DNA from: Natronorubrum daqingense
GTDB lineage: Archaea; Halobacteriota; Halobacteria; Halobacteriales; Natrialbaceae
NCBI RefSeq assembly: GCF_001971705.1
Contig: NZ_CP019327.1
Span: 2,046,001 to 2,110,000, forward strand
Direction: 5' to 3'
DNA length: 64,000 bases
Of the stretch, positions 7,725 to 16,004 are shown piece by piece (position 1 is the first letter of the stretch; every line of letters begins with the position of its first letter). Made by a program: the position numbers and the translations under genes. Below the pieces are notes generated by a model. It saw only the letters and a program-made list of their open reading frames with translations, ran no database searches and was not told the origin of the DNA.

Positions 7725-9410
7725 ATGGACGCGCGGACCGTCGCGAACTACCGGCCCACGAAACCCGAACTCGCCGTCTTCGTCTCGGGTGTCACCAGTA
7801 TGGGCCTCGAGATTCTCGCCGTTCGCCTCATCGCACCGCAGTTTGGCAATCACATCTACACGGTCGGCGGCATCCTCACGGTCGTCCTCGCCGCGTTGAG
7901 TCTCGGCTACTGGCAGGGTGGAAAACGGGCCGCCACCGCAACGAACCGAGAGATGTCGTGGCTCATGCTCGCGACGGCGGTCTACGTCGCCGTCGTCATC
8001 TACGCCAGCGAGTTCCTCATGCAGTACACGGCGACGCTCGCGTTGCCGCCTCGGTACGCGTCGCTCCCCGCCGCGATTATTCTCTTTGGCCCGCCGACGT
8101 ACTTACTCGGGTTCATCAGCCCCTACGCTGCCGAACTCTCACAGAAACGCGGAACCGGCGAAGCCTCGGGCCACGTCTACGCCCTCGGGACGATCGGCAG
8201 CATTCTCGGCTCCGGGGCGACGACGTTCGTCCTCATTCCACAGCTCAGCATCGACGGCATCGGCCTCCTCTTCGGCGTGATCCTCGTCGGAACCGCACTA
8301 ATCCTCGTCTCGCCCTCCCTTCCCCGGAAGCCAGTCCTCACGAGCGTCGCCGTCGTTTTGCTGCTCGTCGCCGCGACCGGTGCTGGCCCCGTCGCGATCG
8401 ATCACCGCGGAGACGTCGTCTACCAGACCCAGACGGCCCACCAGGAACTCGAGGTCGTCGACGACGGCGACGAGCGAACGATGTACCTGGATGGAGCCCG
8501 CCACAGCGCGATGGACCTCGAGGATCCCGACCGACACGTCTTCGCCTACACCGAGTACTTTCACCTGCCGATGCTCGTGAACGACGATCCCGACGACGTC
8601 GACGACGTCCTGTTTATCGGTGGCGGCGGCTACACTGGTCCACAGGACTTCGAAGAACGCTACGACGCGGACGTCGACGTGGTCGAAATTGATCCCGAAG
8701 TCACCGACGCCGCCGAGGACTACTTCGGTCTCGAGCACGGCGAGAACATGACCTCCCACGCCGAAGACGGCCGGCAATTCCTCCAGGATACCGACCAGAC
8801 GTACGACGTGATCGTCCTCGACGCCTACAAACAAGATCAGGTGCCGTTTCACCTGACGACGGAGGAATTCATGGAACTCGTCTCCGATCGACTGGCCGAC
8901 GACGGCGTCTTACACGCGAACGTGATCGCCGCACCGAGTGGCTCAGCCGCCGAGTTCTATCACGCACAACAGGAGACGATGGACGCCGTCTTCCCCGACA
9001 CGTACGCATTCCGGACGTCTGACTCGAGTTCCATCCAGAACATCCAGGTCGTCGCGACCAACGACGAGACGAATGTCTCCGCGGACGACCTCCGCGAGCG
9101 AAACGACGAGCGAGAGATCGGCGTCGACCTCGAGGACGCCATCGACAACAAACTCGGGGACCACGACGCCGACGCACCCGTGCTCCGGGACGACCGCGGC
9201 GAGGTCGACACCCTGCTCGATCCGATGCTCGGCCAGCGCTACGTCATCGAGGAGACGGATGGTGACACCGAGAGCGGGGGCACAGGTCCCGCCGAACCAG
9301 CAGTGATACTGGCACCTGATTCGGGTATCTCGTCGCTCGAGACGGACTCGCCGTTGCTCGAGAGTGGTGTCTCTTCGCTCGATGCGGACGCGGTTTCCGT
9401 TCAGGAGTAA
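7725..9410 (+). CDS. Membrane-fused spermidine-synthase-like methyltransferase-fold protein
   Basis: A 561-residue protein. Residues 1-220 hold about seven membrane helices beginning ELAVFVSGVTSMGLEILAVR, and residues about 250-470 form a Rossmann-like domain with FIGGGGYTGPQDF, VEIDPEVTDAAEDYF and VIVLDAYKQDQVPF. The layout matches fused-membrane spermidine synthase homologues common in archaea and bacteria. The canonical spermidine synthase DxxDP-type loop is replaced by DAYKQDQVP, so true aminopropyl transfer is doubtful. The last 70 residues are an acidic, Ser/Asp-rich tail. ATG 7725 is preferred to the upstream frame extension to 7608 because the hydrophobic start follows at the usual distance. 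Confidence 0.8.
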   Translation: MDARTVANYRPTKPELAVFVSGVTSMGLEILAVRLIAPQFGNHIYTVGGILTVVLAALSLGYWQGGKRAATATNREMSWLMLATAVYVAVVIYASEFLMQYTATLALPPRYASLPAAIILFGPPTYLLGFISPYAAELSQKRGTGEASGHVYALGTIGSILGSGATTFVLIPQLSIDGIGLLFGVILVGTALILVSPSLPRKPVLTSVAVVLLLVAATGAGPVAIDHRGDVVYQTQTAHQELEVVDDGDERTMYLDGARHSAMDLEDPDRHVFAYTEYFHLPMLVNDDPDDVDDVLFIGGGGYTGPQDFEERYDADVDVVEIDPEVTDAAEDYFGLEHGENMTSHAEDGRQFLQDTDQTYDVIVLDAYKQDQVPFHLTTEEFMELVSDRLADDGVLHANVIAAPSGSAAEFYHAQQETMDAVFPDTYAFRTSDSSSIQNIQVVATNDETNVSADDLRERNDEREIGVDLEDAIDNKLGDHDADAPVLRDDRGEVDTLLDPMLGQRYVIEETDGDTESGGTGPAEPAVILAPDSGISSLETDSPLLESGVSSLDADAVSVQE

Positions 9411-9440
9411 CGCGTTTTCGCCTCGAGGGTGTCGGGACGG

Positions 9441-9770
9441 TCACGATCCGCCGCCCCGAAACAGTCGAATCACCGCGGCGATGGGGCGGACCACGTACAA
9501 CGCTGCGTCGGCGATGACCAGGTCCCGTTCGTGGCGACGGTCGTAGATGTACAGCGCAAGCGCGAGTACGATCGGGAAGATCACCACGACGGCCGCACTG
9601 ATCGCGGGATCGACCCACTCGAGCACCGCCGGTCTGAGCCAGGAAACGCCGAATACGACCAGAATCATCACCGCGGCGGTAATCCCGACCGCGTAGGCTA
9701 CTCGGGTCGACTCGAGCACGACGCTCCGGCGGGGATAGCCGAAGATCCGGTCGGTCTCTCTCCGTCCCAT
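9441..9770 (-). CDS. Small membrane protein with three predicted helices
   Basis: A 109-residue protein with hydrophobic segments around residues 28-48, 57-75 and 86-105 (AVGITAAVMILVVFGVSW, AISAAVVVIFPIVLALAL and a weaker third), and a basic loop YDRRHERD. It converges with the spermidine-synthase-like gene 30 bp away. No domain is recognised and no function is assigned. Confidence 0.65.
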   Translation of the reverse strand: MGRRETDRIFGYPRRSVVLESTRVAYAVGITAAVMILVVFGVSWLRPAVLEWVDPAISAAVVVIFPIVLALALYIYDRRHERDLVIADAALYVVRPIAAVIRLFRGGGS

Positions 9771-9902
9771 CGATCCTTGTTTCCCACGACGGGACCAATC
9801 GACGTAGTTCTAGCGGCGCGCTGGGCGTACTCGAGGGTTGGTACCGACCGTTTGTGGTGTCGTTCCCACCCGGAGAAGTAGCGCGAAGAGTTCCCGAGAG
9901 CC

Positions 9903-10322
9903 CTATCCGCCGCCAGTCACGACGACCGGTCGGTCGGTGTTCAAGATCACCGACTGGGTGACGCTGCCGAAGACGGCCTTTCCGACGGGAGAGCGTTTGC
10001 GGCCGCCGAGAACGATGGCGTCGACGTCGTACTCCTGGGCCGTCTCGAGGATATCGCCGTCTTCGACGGTACCGCTTTTCTCGAGGATGGTGACGTCGAC
10101 ACCGGTGTCCTCGAGGTGGGTGTTCGCCCGTCGAACGGATCCGATCCGGGACGCGGATTTGTACTGCTCGAACTCCTGTGGCAAGTCCGCACTCTCCTCG
10201 TCGAAGATGAAGAGGACGTAGGCCTCGACGATTTCGTCTGCGTCGGGCAGTGAGGCGACGTACGATGCCTGTTCGAGCGCTCGATCTTCGTTCGTGTCGA
10301 CGGGGACGAGAACGCGGTGCAT
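9903..10322 (-). CDS. Universal stress protein (UspA family)
   Basis: A 139-residue protein starting MHRVLVPVDTNEDRALEQA, the classic Usp first strand with the nucleotide-binding Asp. The C-terminal phosphate-binding segment is GGRKRSPVGKAVFGSVTQS followed by DRPVVVTGGG, typical of ATP-binding haloarchaeal Usp proteins. The partner or stress is unknown. ATG 10322 is favoured over the longer frame because a TATA-like element lies 28 bp upstream. Confidence 0.92.
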   Translation of the reverse strand: MHRVLVPVDTNEDRALEQASYVASLPDADEIVEAYVLFIFDEESADLPQEFEQYKSASRIGSVRRANTHLEDTGVDVTILEKSGTVEDGDILETAQEYDVDAIVLGGRKRSPVGKAVFGSVTQSVILNTDRPVVVTGGG

Positions 10323-10345
10323 AGCGAAGCATTCACACAGCGAGC

Positions 10346-10353
10346 TAATAAAA
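10346..10353 (-). promoter_or_regulatory. TATA box of the universal stress protein gene
   Basis: On the minus strand the sequence TTTTATTA is centred about 28 bp upstream of ATG 10322. This is the spacing seen for leaderless haloarchaeal transcripts and supports the chosen start. Confidence 0.5.
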
Positions 10354-10366
10354 CCGACTTCAGTTG

Positions 10367-10552
10367 TCACGTCGCTGGAAGTGCGAGCGTCTCGTTCCTC
10401 GTCGTCGCGAAGGCCGCGGCGTTGAATCTCGCCGCTCGATGGACGTCGAACGAGTCGGTCTCGAGGGCGTTCGAGCCGTCGTACTGGCGCACGACGGTCT
10501 CGACAGACGCCGGGATTTCGGGGCCAGCACGTCGCGTGTTTCGACACGTCAC
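10367..10552 (-). CDS. Possible short hypothetical gene or gene remnant
   Basis: An open minus-strand frame from GTG 10552 gives 61 residues ending RFNAAAFATTRNETLALPAT. The third-position GC bias looks coding, yet no ATG start or TATA element supports it and no domain is recognised. It sits in the 367-bp gap between the Usp gene and the metalloprotease gene, which otherwise holds only promoter sequence. It may be the tail of a decayed gene. Confidence 0.25.
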   Translation of the reverse strand: MTCRNTRRAGPEIPASVETVVRQYDGSNALETDSFDVHRAARFNAAAFATTRNETLALPAT

Positions 10553-10689
10553 ACGCTGATCGTTCGGCCGTGGGTCGCTACCACCCTCAGTGTAAATACA
10601 GCTTGATCGAGCGACACAACAGTCAGAATTGGTGCAACAGTGGGAAGTCACTGAACAACTATCCACAGAAGACGTGATCGTTCGGTCTG

Positions 10690-11544
10690 ATGATCCCTCA
10701 CTCGAGACGAAACGTACTCAGAGCAGTCGGCGCCAGCGGCCTCGGTCTCGCCGGCGTCGCCGGAACCGCGAGTGCAACCTGCCAACCCGAACCTTCGGGA
10801 CAACGCTACGAGGTACAAGTGTTCGTCACCGACGCGCTCTACGAGCACTGCGCTCAACAGTACGGCGACGGATTCCGCGCGAGAGACCGGGCCGAGACCT
10901 GGATCGAAGGTGCCTTCGATCAGGTCAACCAGGAGGTCACGGTTCTCTCGACCGACGAAGTGATCCCCGCACCGGCCGAGATTATCCGCGGTTCGGAGAC
11001 GGTGTGCGTGCAAAACCCGTGTGGCTCGACGACGACGTGTTACCCGTCGGTGCTCCAGTGGTGGCGAGACTACGCGTGTCAACTCGAGTCGCCGCTGGCG
11101 GCCGATTCGAACGTGTTGCTCACGGCGGCGTTGAGCGCCGCTGGAAATCGACTGTTGAGCGGCGGTCGGGCCTACCGCGGCGGCAACATGGCGGTCGCGT
11201 ACACCGGTCGAGCGGCGGCGGACGCCGGTACGACGTACAGCGAGACCGTCTCCGCACCGAACACGGGCGCAAACGGCATGCACACGGTGCTTCACGAACT
11301 GGGTCACACCCTCCAGATGACGAACGGCGAGGCGGGGGCCGCACACGGGAACGACGGCTACGACGTGCACAACGTCGGCGGCGCGACGACCGCCTCGGGC
11401 GGGTTCGTTCCGACGACGGCGGTCAGTCCGCTCGCCGATCCGACCGCATCGACGAGCGAGTGTGGCTGTGGAGTCGGCGACCGCGACGCGTTCTTGATGC
11501 GCTGGACCGGTTGTAGCATCTCCTACTGGGGTGACGCACGATGA
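10690..11544 (+). CDS. Tat-exported, cysteine-rich HExxH metalloprotease-like protein
   Basis: A 284-residue secreted protein. The N-terminus has a Tat motif SRRNVLRAVG, a hydrophobic stretch and an Ala-rich cleavage region (GTASA before residue 30). The zinc motif HELGH in LHELGHTLQM lies near residue 202, with further His residues at AAH and YDVH as candidate third ligands, so a zincin peptidase is likely. Nine cysteines in the mature part (for example CVQNPC, CGCG and TGC) are unusual for a haloarchaeal protein and suggest disulfides. Specific peptidase family and substrate are not recognised. The stop overlaps the start of the next gene by ATGA. Confidence 0.72.
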   Translation: MIPHSRRNVLRAVGASGLGLAGVAGTASATCQPEPSGQRYEVQVFVTDALYEHCAQQYGDGFRARDRAETWIEGAFDQVNQEVTVLSTDEVIPAPAEIIRGSETVCVQNPCGSTTTCYPSVLQWWRDYACQLESPLAADSNVLLTAALSAAGNRLLSGGRAYRGGNMAVAYTGRAAADAGTTYSETVSAPNTGANGMHTVLHELGHTLQMTNGEAGAAHGNDGYDVHNVGGATTASGGFVPTTAVSPLADPTASTSECGCGVGDRDAFLMRWTGCSISYWGDAR

Positions 11545-12113
11545 ATCCAAATCCGATCGAACTCGAGGTGTTCAACAACACCGCTCACCCGCGTACGGTG
11601 ACGGTGTTACTGACACCCTACGACGAGGACGACTCCGTCGTCGACGAACGAACGGTTCGCGTTCCACGGATGCCCGAACCCCTGCAAAATGGGTCGGTCA
11701 ACGGAAGCGTTCCTCGGGACCAGCTCCCGAATCACCGCGTGATTCGCCTCGAGTCCGGCGAGAACGAGTCGCTCACCTGTCGCGTCGACGTGCCACTCGA
11801 GGACGGAACGGAGTCGCGTTCCGCATCGGTCTCAATCACGGTCGACCAAGAACCCGACGAGGCGACGACCGTCGTGTCGATCGAGGCGGAAGACAACGGC
11901 CTCGAGGCTGACGAAACCGACGGGGAGAACGTCGATATCGACCGTGGCAATCACGGGGGCGCTGAACCGGGGCGTGGCCGTTCGAAAGGCGACGGAAATC
12001 CCGGCAGGAATCGATCGAAACGGTCCACACGGACGGAAGCAAACGACGGCCGAAGCGACGACGAGGTCGTACTCGTGCTCGAGCGACTCGTCTACTGCGA
12101 TACGGCGGCGTAA
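11541..12113 (+). CDS. Small protein coupled to the metalloprotease; possible beta-sandwich domain with acidic tail
   Basis: A 190-residue protein whose ATG overlaps the protease stop (ATGA). Residues 5-120 alternate hydrophobic and polar residues in a beta-sandwich-like way (IELEVFNNTAHPRTVTVLLT, then CRVDVPLEDG), resembling small Ig-like or CARDB-like domains. The rest is low-complexity Asp/Gly/Arg. There is no signal peptide or Tat motif, so if it acts with the exported protease it either stays inside or rides along with it. An inhibitor, chaperone or substrate-like role would be inference only. Confidence 0.6.
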   Translation: MNPNPIELEVFNNTAHPRTVTVLLTPYDEDDSVVDERTVRVPRMPEPLQNGSVNGSVPRDQLPNHRVIRLESGENESLTCRVDVPLEDGTESRSASVSITVDQEPDEATTVVSIEAEDNGLEADETDGENVDIDRGNHGGAEPGRGRSKGDGNPGRNRSKRSTRTEANDGRSDDEVVLVLERLVYCDTAA

Positions 12114-12238
12114 ACGCCCTCTGCGGGCCTTTCGCCTCGGGTCGACACAAAGACGCACCCGAGACACCCTCGAGACGCACCCGAGACGCGGACGAACCGA
12201 CGGGTACCGTTATGGTCTCCGACCACCACGGTCGAGGT

Positions 12239-13366
12239 ATGTCACAGGACGTCCTCGAGAGCGGGCTCTTCGAGCGAGCCCCTGACGACCCGATTCGGGT
12301 GCTCGACAGCGACGGCGAAGTCGTCTCGGCCGCTCTCGAGCCGGATCTCGACGTCGAAACGTTGCTCTGGATGTACCGGGATATGCGATTCTCCCGTCGA
12401 TTCGACGAACGGATGATCAGTTTGCAGCGACAGGGGCGACTCGGAACGTACGCCTCGCTCGCCGGGCAGGAAGGCTCCCAGATCGGCTCGACGTACGCGC
12501 TCGCGGACGACGATCTGCTGTCCTACCAGTACCGAGAACACGGCGCGGTTATCGCTCGAGAGCTCCCCTGGGAGTACCTGCTCTACTGGATGGGCCACGA
12601 GGACGGCAACGCGGCGCTCGCCGAACTGGACGTCTTCCCGCTCAACATCTCCATCGGCGGGCACCTCCCACACGCCGTCGGCTGGTCGTGGGCGGCGAAG
12701 CGAAACGACGACGAGCGCGTGAGCGTCGTCCACTTCGGCGACGGCTCGACCTCGGAAGGCGATTTCCACGAGGCGATGAACTTCGCGGGCGTCTTCGACA
12801 CGCCGACCGTCTTCTTCTGTAACAACAACCAGTGGGCGATTTCGGTCCCGCGAGGGGCACAAACAGCCAGCGCGACGCTGGCCCAGAAGGCTGACGCCTA
12901 CGGCTTCGCTGGCGTCCAGGTCGACGGCATGGACCCCCTCGCGAGTTACGTCGTCACGGCGGCCGCTCGAGAAAAGGCGCTCGAACCCGGCGACGAGCAG
13001 TTACGCCCGACGCTGATCGAAGCGATCCAGTATCGATACGGCGCGCACACGACCGCCGACGACCCGTCGGCCTACCGCGACGACGACGAGGTCGAACAGT
13101 GGCGCGAGCGCGATCCAATCGACCGGTTCGAAGCCTACCTGCGCAATCGAGACCTGCTCACCGACGATCGGATCGAATCGATCGACGAGGAGATCGAAAC
13201 GACGCTCGAGGACCTCCTCGAGCAGGCCGAAGGAGCCCACGCGGATCCTCGAGAGCTATTCGAGTACACCTACGAGACGCCCACGCCGCGACTCGAGGAA
13301 CAGCGGGCCGAACTCGAGCGGCTTCGAGAGACGCACGGCGACGAGGAGTTACTCGAGGACGAGTAA
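12239..13366 (+). CDS. Thiamine-diphosphate-dependent dehydrogenase E1 component, alpha subunit (orphan)
   Basis: A 375-residue protein of the pyruvate/branched-chain 2-oxoacid dehydrogenase E1-alpha family. Visible motifs are MYRDMRFSRRFDERM, a GDGSTSEGDFHEAMNFAGV...NNNQWAI thiamine-diphosphate site near residue 170, and YRYGAHTTADDPSAYR near the C-terminal third. E1-alpha needs an E1-beta partner, but none is in the window, so this is a stand-alone paralogue whose partner must be encoded elsewhere. In-frame ATGs occur at 12212 and 12239; I used the second because the conserved region starts close to it. The 2-oxoacid substrate is not known. Confidence 0.85.
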   Translation: MSQDVLESGLFERAPDDPIRVLDSDGEVVSAALEPDLDVETLLWMYRDMRFSRRFDERMISLQRQGRLGTYASLAGQEGSQIGSTYALADDDLLSYQYREHGAVIARELPWEYLLYWMGHEDGNAALAELDVFPLNISIGGHLPHAVGWSWAAKRNDDERVSVVHFGDGSTSEGDFHEAMNFAGVFDTPTVFFCNNNQWAISVPRGAQTASATLAQKADAYGFAGVQVDGMDPLASYVVTAAAREKALEPGDEQLRPTLIEAIQYRYGAHTTADDPSAYRDDDEVEQWRERDPIDRFEAYLRNRDLLTDDRIESIDEEIETTLEDLLEQAEGAHADPRELFEYTYETPTPRLEEQRAELERLRETHGDEELLEDE

Positions 13367-13443
13367 CGCTCGAGTCCCCCGGATAAAGTCGACACTGAGA
13401 CAGGGAAACGACTACCCCCGATTCGTGTGCATCCACGCATACG

Positions 13444-13959
13444 ATGGAACTCGAGCAGTCGGCACGTGAGCCGACGCAGTCGGGACAGGCTCGTTGGGAG
13501 GGGACGGTTCCCAGCGCGATCGATGCGCGAATTCTCGGACTCGTGGTAGTGACCGCGGGAGTAGCCGCGTCCGTGAACATTCCCGCTGGCGGCGTGGTGG
13601 TTGCCCTCGCAGCCTTCGCGTTGCTCGCGAGTGCGGGCGTCGTCGTTCACCTCCTCGGCGAGCGGAAACTGCGTCGAATTACGGACGAACTCGTCGAGCG
13701 CTGGGTCGCCGCTGGCGGCGAGATTACCGACGTGACGCGAACGTCGGCTGGGATGCGGACGGAGTGGACAATCGAGACGCCCGACGGCGAGGTAACCGTC
13801 GGCGGAATCGCACTGGTTCCGGTCGCGCAATTTTTCGTCGAGTGGCAGGGCGTCGGCGACTCGATGGCCGCCAGCGAAGCGGAGGAAAATATCGACGCGC
13901 TGGCTGAGAGTCTCTACGAGGAACTCTTCGAGATTGGCTCGGCACCCCAGCGATCGTAA
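13444..13959 (+). CDS. Hypothetical membrane protein with two helices and a soluble C-terminal domain
   Basis: A 171-residue protein. Residues 28-75 form two hydrophobic helices (ILGLVVVTAGVAASVNI and GVVVALAAFALLASAGVVVHL). The C-terminal part (ERWVAAGGEITDVTRTSAG to FVEWQGVGD) is soluble and beta-rich and could be an attached domain on the cytoplasmic side. No family is recognised. It follows the E1-alpha gene by 77 bp on the same strand. Confidence 0.65.
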   Translation: MELEQSAREPTQSGQARWEGTVPSAIDARILGLVVVTAGVAASVNIPAGGVVVALAAFALLASAGVVVHLLGERKLRRITDELVERWVAAGGEITDVTRTSAGMRTEWTIETPDGEVTVGGIALVPVAQFFVEWQGVGDSMAASEAEENIDALAESLYEELFEIGSAPQRS

Positions 13960-13976
13960 TCGGCGAACGGGGCAGT

Positions 13977-14084
13977 CATCTATCTTCGTACGGCCCAATC
14001 ATCTATCTTCGTACGACTTAACCATCTATCTTCGTACGGCCCAATCATCTATCTTCGTACGACTTAACCATCTATCTTCGAACG
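13977..14084. repeat. Five-copy 23-bp tandem repeat
   Basis: The core CATCTATCTTCGTACG begins at 13977, 14000, 14023, 14046 and 14069, an exact 23-bp period. The spacer after the core alternates between GGCCCAAT and GACTTAAC types, giving a 46-bp higher-order unit, and the last copy has one core change. Copies of the second type contain the palindrome TCGTACGA. The array lies between the stop of the preceding membrane-protein gene and the start of the small membrane protein gene upstream of the APC permease. It is not in a coding frame, since 23 is not a multiple of three. Confidence 0.9.
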
Positions 14085-14204
14085 ACCGTTTCGGCGACGG
14101 AGGCCGTCGTTTTCGAGTCCGAACGCGGACTCGAGTCGGACGTGCGGAGAACTCATGTCAAATCGTCCGAAAGGTATTTGGCCCATATCATGGTGAGTCA
14201 TGAC

Positions 14205-14468
14205 ATGGCAATTGGCCGATACCGCGACGTCCCCGCCGAGATGGACGAAATCGAGCGCGAAGTCGCCGCAGCGCAGTACCCCGAAGGCGGCCTCGTCGTC
14301 GGGCTCGGCATCGGCATCGTGCTCCCCTTGGCACTCGCCGAGATCCTCCTCTTGTTCGCGCCGCTCGCGGGAGGGATGCTCGGCTTCGCACTCGGGCGTC
14401 GGCTCAGAGACTACAAGATACGCCGCCGGCTGGCAAAACGCCGCCTCGAGCATGAGCGACACCACTGA
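14205..14468 (+). CDS. Small two-helix membrane protein overlapping the APC permease gene
   Basis: An 87-residue protein from ATG 14205 (an in-frame ATG at 14190 is an alternative). After an amphipathic N-terminus (MDEIEREVAAAQYP) there are two hydrophobic stretches, GGLVVGLGIGIVLPLALAEI and LLLFAPLAGGMLGFALG, then a very basic tail ending LEHERHH. The last 17 bp overlap the start of the permease gene, so the two are translationally linked. It may be an accessory subunit of the permease; that is inference from the overlap. Confidence 0.65.
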   Translation: MAIGRYRDVPAEMDEIEREVAAAQYPEGGLVVGLGIGIVLPLALAEILLLFAPLAGGMLGFALGRRLRDYKIRRRLAKRRLEHERHH

Positions 14469-15837
14469 CAGCGAGTCGACGACGCTCTCCTCGAGCATCG
14501 GGCTGGTGGGCGTGCTCGCGTTGCTCGTCGGAAACGCGATCGCCGTTCCGATCTTCGTGTTACCGGGTCCACTGGCCGGAACGTCGGGGCCCTCGCTCGT
14601 GTTAGCTATCGTGCTGGCGGCGATTCCGGCGAGTTTCGTCGTGTTGTACAACGCGTTGCTCGGCTCAGCGATGCCCGTCGCTGGGGGACTGTACGTCTAT
14701 ATTTCGCGGCTGACAGCGCCCTACTGGGGGTTTCTGGTTCCGTTTACGATCCCGCTCGTGGCGTGGGCGTCACTTTTGATCACGGCGACGGGGTTCGCCG
14801 AGTACACGCGCATCTTCTTCGACGTGCCGTCGTTGTTGCTCATTTACGTCTTGCTCGGATTCGTACTCGTCATCAACCTCATCGGACTCAGGATGGTCGC
14901 ACAGGTACAGATCCTGTTTTTCCTCGGACTCGTCGTCACCCTGCTCGTCTTCATCGTCCCGGGGCTAGGGTCCGTCGAGACGGCCAACTACACGCCGTTT
15001 TTCCCCGATTACGGCGCGTTCGCGCTCGCCGTCGTCGCCCTATTCTACCCGTTTCTGGGCTTTGGCTTGCTCATCGAACTCGGCGAGGAGATCGAAGATC
15101 CCGGCCGGACGATTCCCCTCGTCCTTGGATTCGGAATCGGGATCGTCGCGCTGTTCTACGTGGCGCTCATCGCGGTTCTCGTCGGCGTCGTTCCGTACAC
15201 GAATCTCGGCAGCGAAGCCGACCTCGCACTCGCCGCCGCGACGTTCCTCCCCTGGTGGGGCGAGTACGTCGTCGCTACCGGCGCAATCTTCGCGGTCGTG
15301 ACCACGGTGAACACGACGCTGCTCGTTTTCTCGAGAACGCTCATGCGAGCGAGTCGTGATGGCGTGTTTCCCGAGTTCCTCGCGACGATCCACCCGCGTT
15401 TCGAGACGCCTCACTACGCGATTTTGGTCCTCGGGCTCCCGCCGTTCGTGCTCGTGCCCCTCGCCGGCGAAATCGTCGGCCTGTCGACGTTCATCGGCCT
15501 CGCTAGTCTCACCGCGTACTTCTTCTGTGCGATCGGCCTCTGGAACCTCCCTCGAGAGTTCCCCGAGCACTACGCGAACGCCCCGTTCCGACTCCGTCGG
15601 TACCGGGGCCTCCTGTTCGCCGTCGTCGGCGGCGGGGTCGTTACGGGCGCGTTCTGGCTCGTCACGCTCTTTCAGCAACCCGTCGTCGGCGTCGTCCTGA
15701 TCGGCTGGTTCATCCTCGCGTACTGCTACTACCGCTATCGGCTCCGGAGTAGCGATCGAGCGGCGGTCTACCGGACGATGACGACGCTCGACGTCCACGA
15801 ACGAGTCGATACGTCGGGAGAGCACGGTGACGATTGA
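14452..15837 (+). CDS. APC superfamily amino acid permease
   Basis: A 461-residue protein with about 12 transmembrane helices. The first helix has the GLVGVLALLVGNAIAVPIFVLPGPLAG pattern and the family signature PVAGGLYVYISR follows, as in amino-acid/polyamine/organocation permeases. Mid-protein FYPFLGFGLLIELGEEIEDPGRTIP is the conserved segment after helix 6. The substrate is not predictable. ATG 14452 overlaps the preceding gene by 17 bp; the frame opens further upstream but that part overlaps the small gene. Confidence 0.88.
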   Translation: MSDTTDSESTTLSSSIGLVGVLALLVGNAIAVPIFVLPGPLAGTSGPSLVLAIVLAAIPASFVVLYNALLGSAMPVAGGLYVYISRLTAPYWGFLVPFTIPLVAWASLLITATGFAEYTRIFFDVPSLLLIYVLLGFVLVINLIGLRMVAQVQILFFLGLVVTLLVFIVPGLGSVETANYTPFFPDYGAFALAVVALFYPFLGFGLLIELGEEIEDPGRTIPLVLGFGIGIVALFYVALIAVLVGVVPYTNLGSEADLALAAATFLPWWGEYVVATGAIFAVVTTVNTTLLVFSRTLMRASRDGVFPEFLATIHPRFETPHYAILVLGLPPFVLVPLAGEIVGLSTFIGLASLTAYFFCAIGLWNLPREFPEHYANAPFRLRRYRGLLFAVVGGGVVTGAFWLVTLFQQPVVGVVLIGWFILAYCYYRYRLRSSDRAAVYRTMTTLDVHERVDTSGEHGDD

Positions 15838-16004
15838 ACAAGGGATTCCGTGCGTCAGAACGAAGCCAAAGGGGAAGTCGAGTTACTGGAAAGCAACGAG
15901 AGCAAACGACTCAGCAACTGGTATCGGAATCCGACAACGGCGCCACGGTTCCTATCAGTTGATAGTGTACTCACAGTTAAGGGACGGGGCAAGGATGTTG
16001 TACT
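15838..16004. other. Intergenic promoter region of the R2-like gene
   Basis: A 167-bp gap before the R2-like gene. It contains an imperfect palindromic run around ATCAGTTGATAGTGTACTCACAG about 45 bp upstream of ATG 16005, which may be a TATA/operator region. I see no gene in it. Confidence 0.35.

Noticed and set aside
13977-14084. Possible CRISPR array
   Set aside because: Units are 23 bp with no unique spacers; the alternating sequences are repeats themselves. No cas gene is near.
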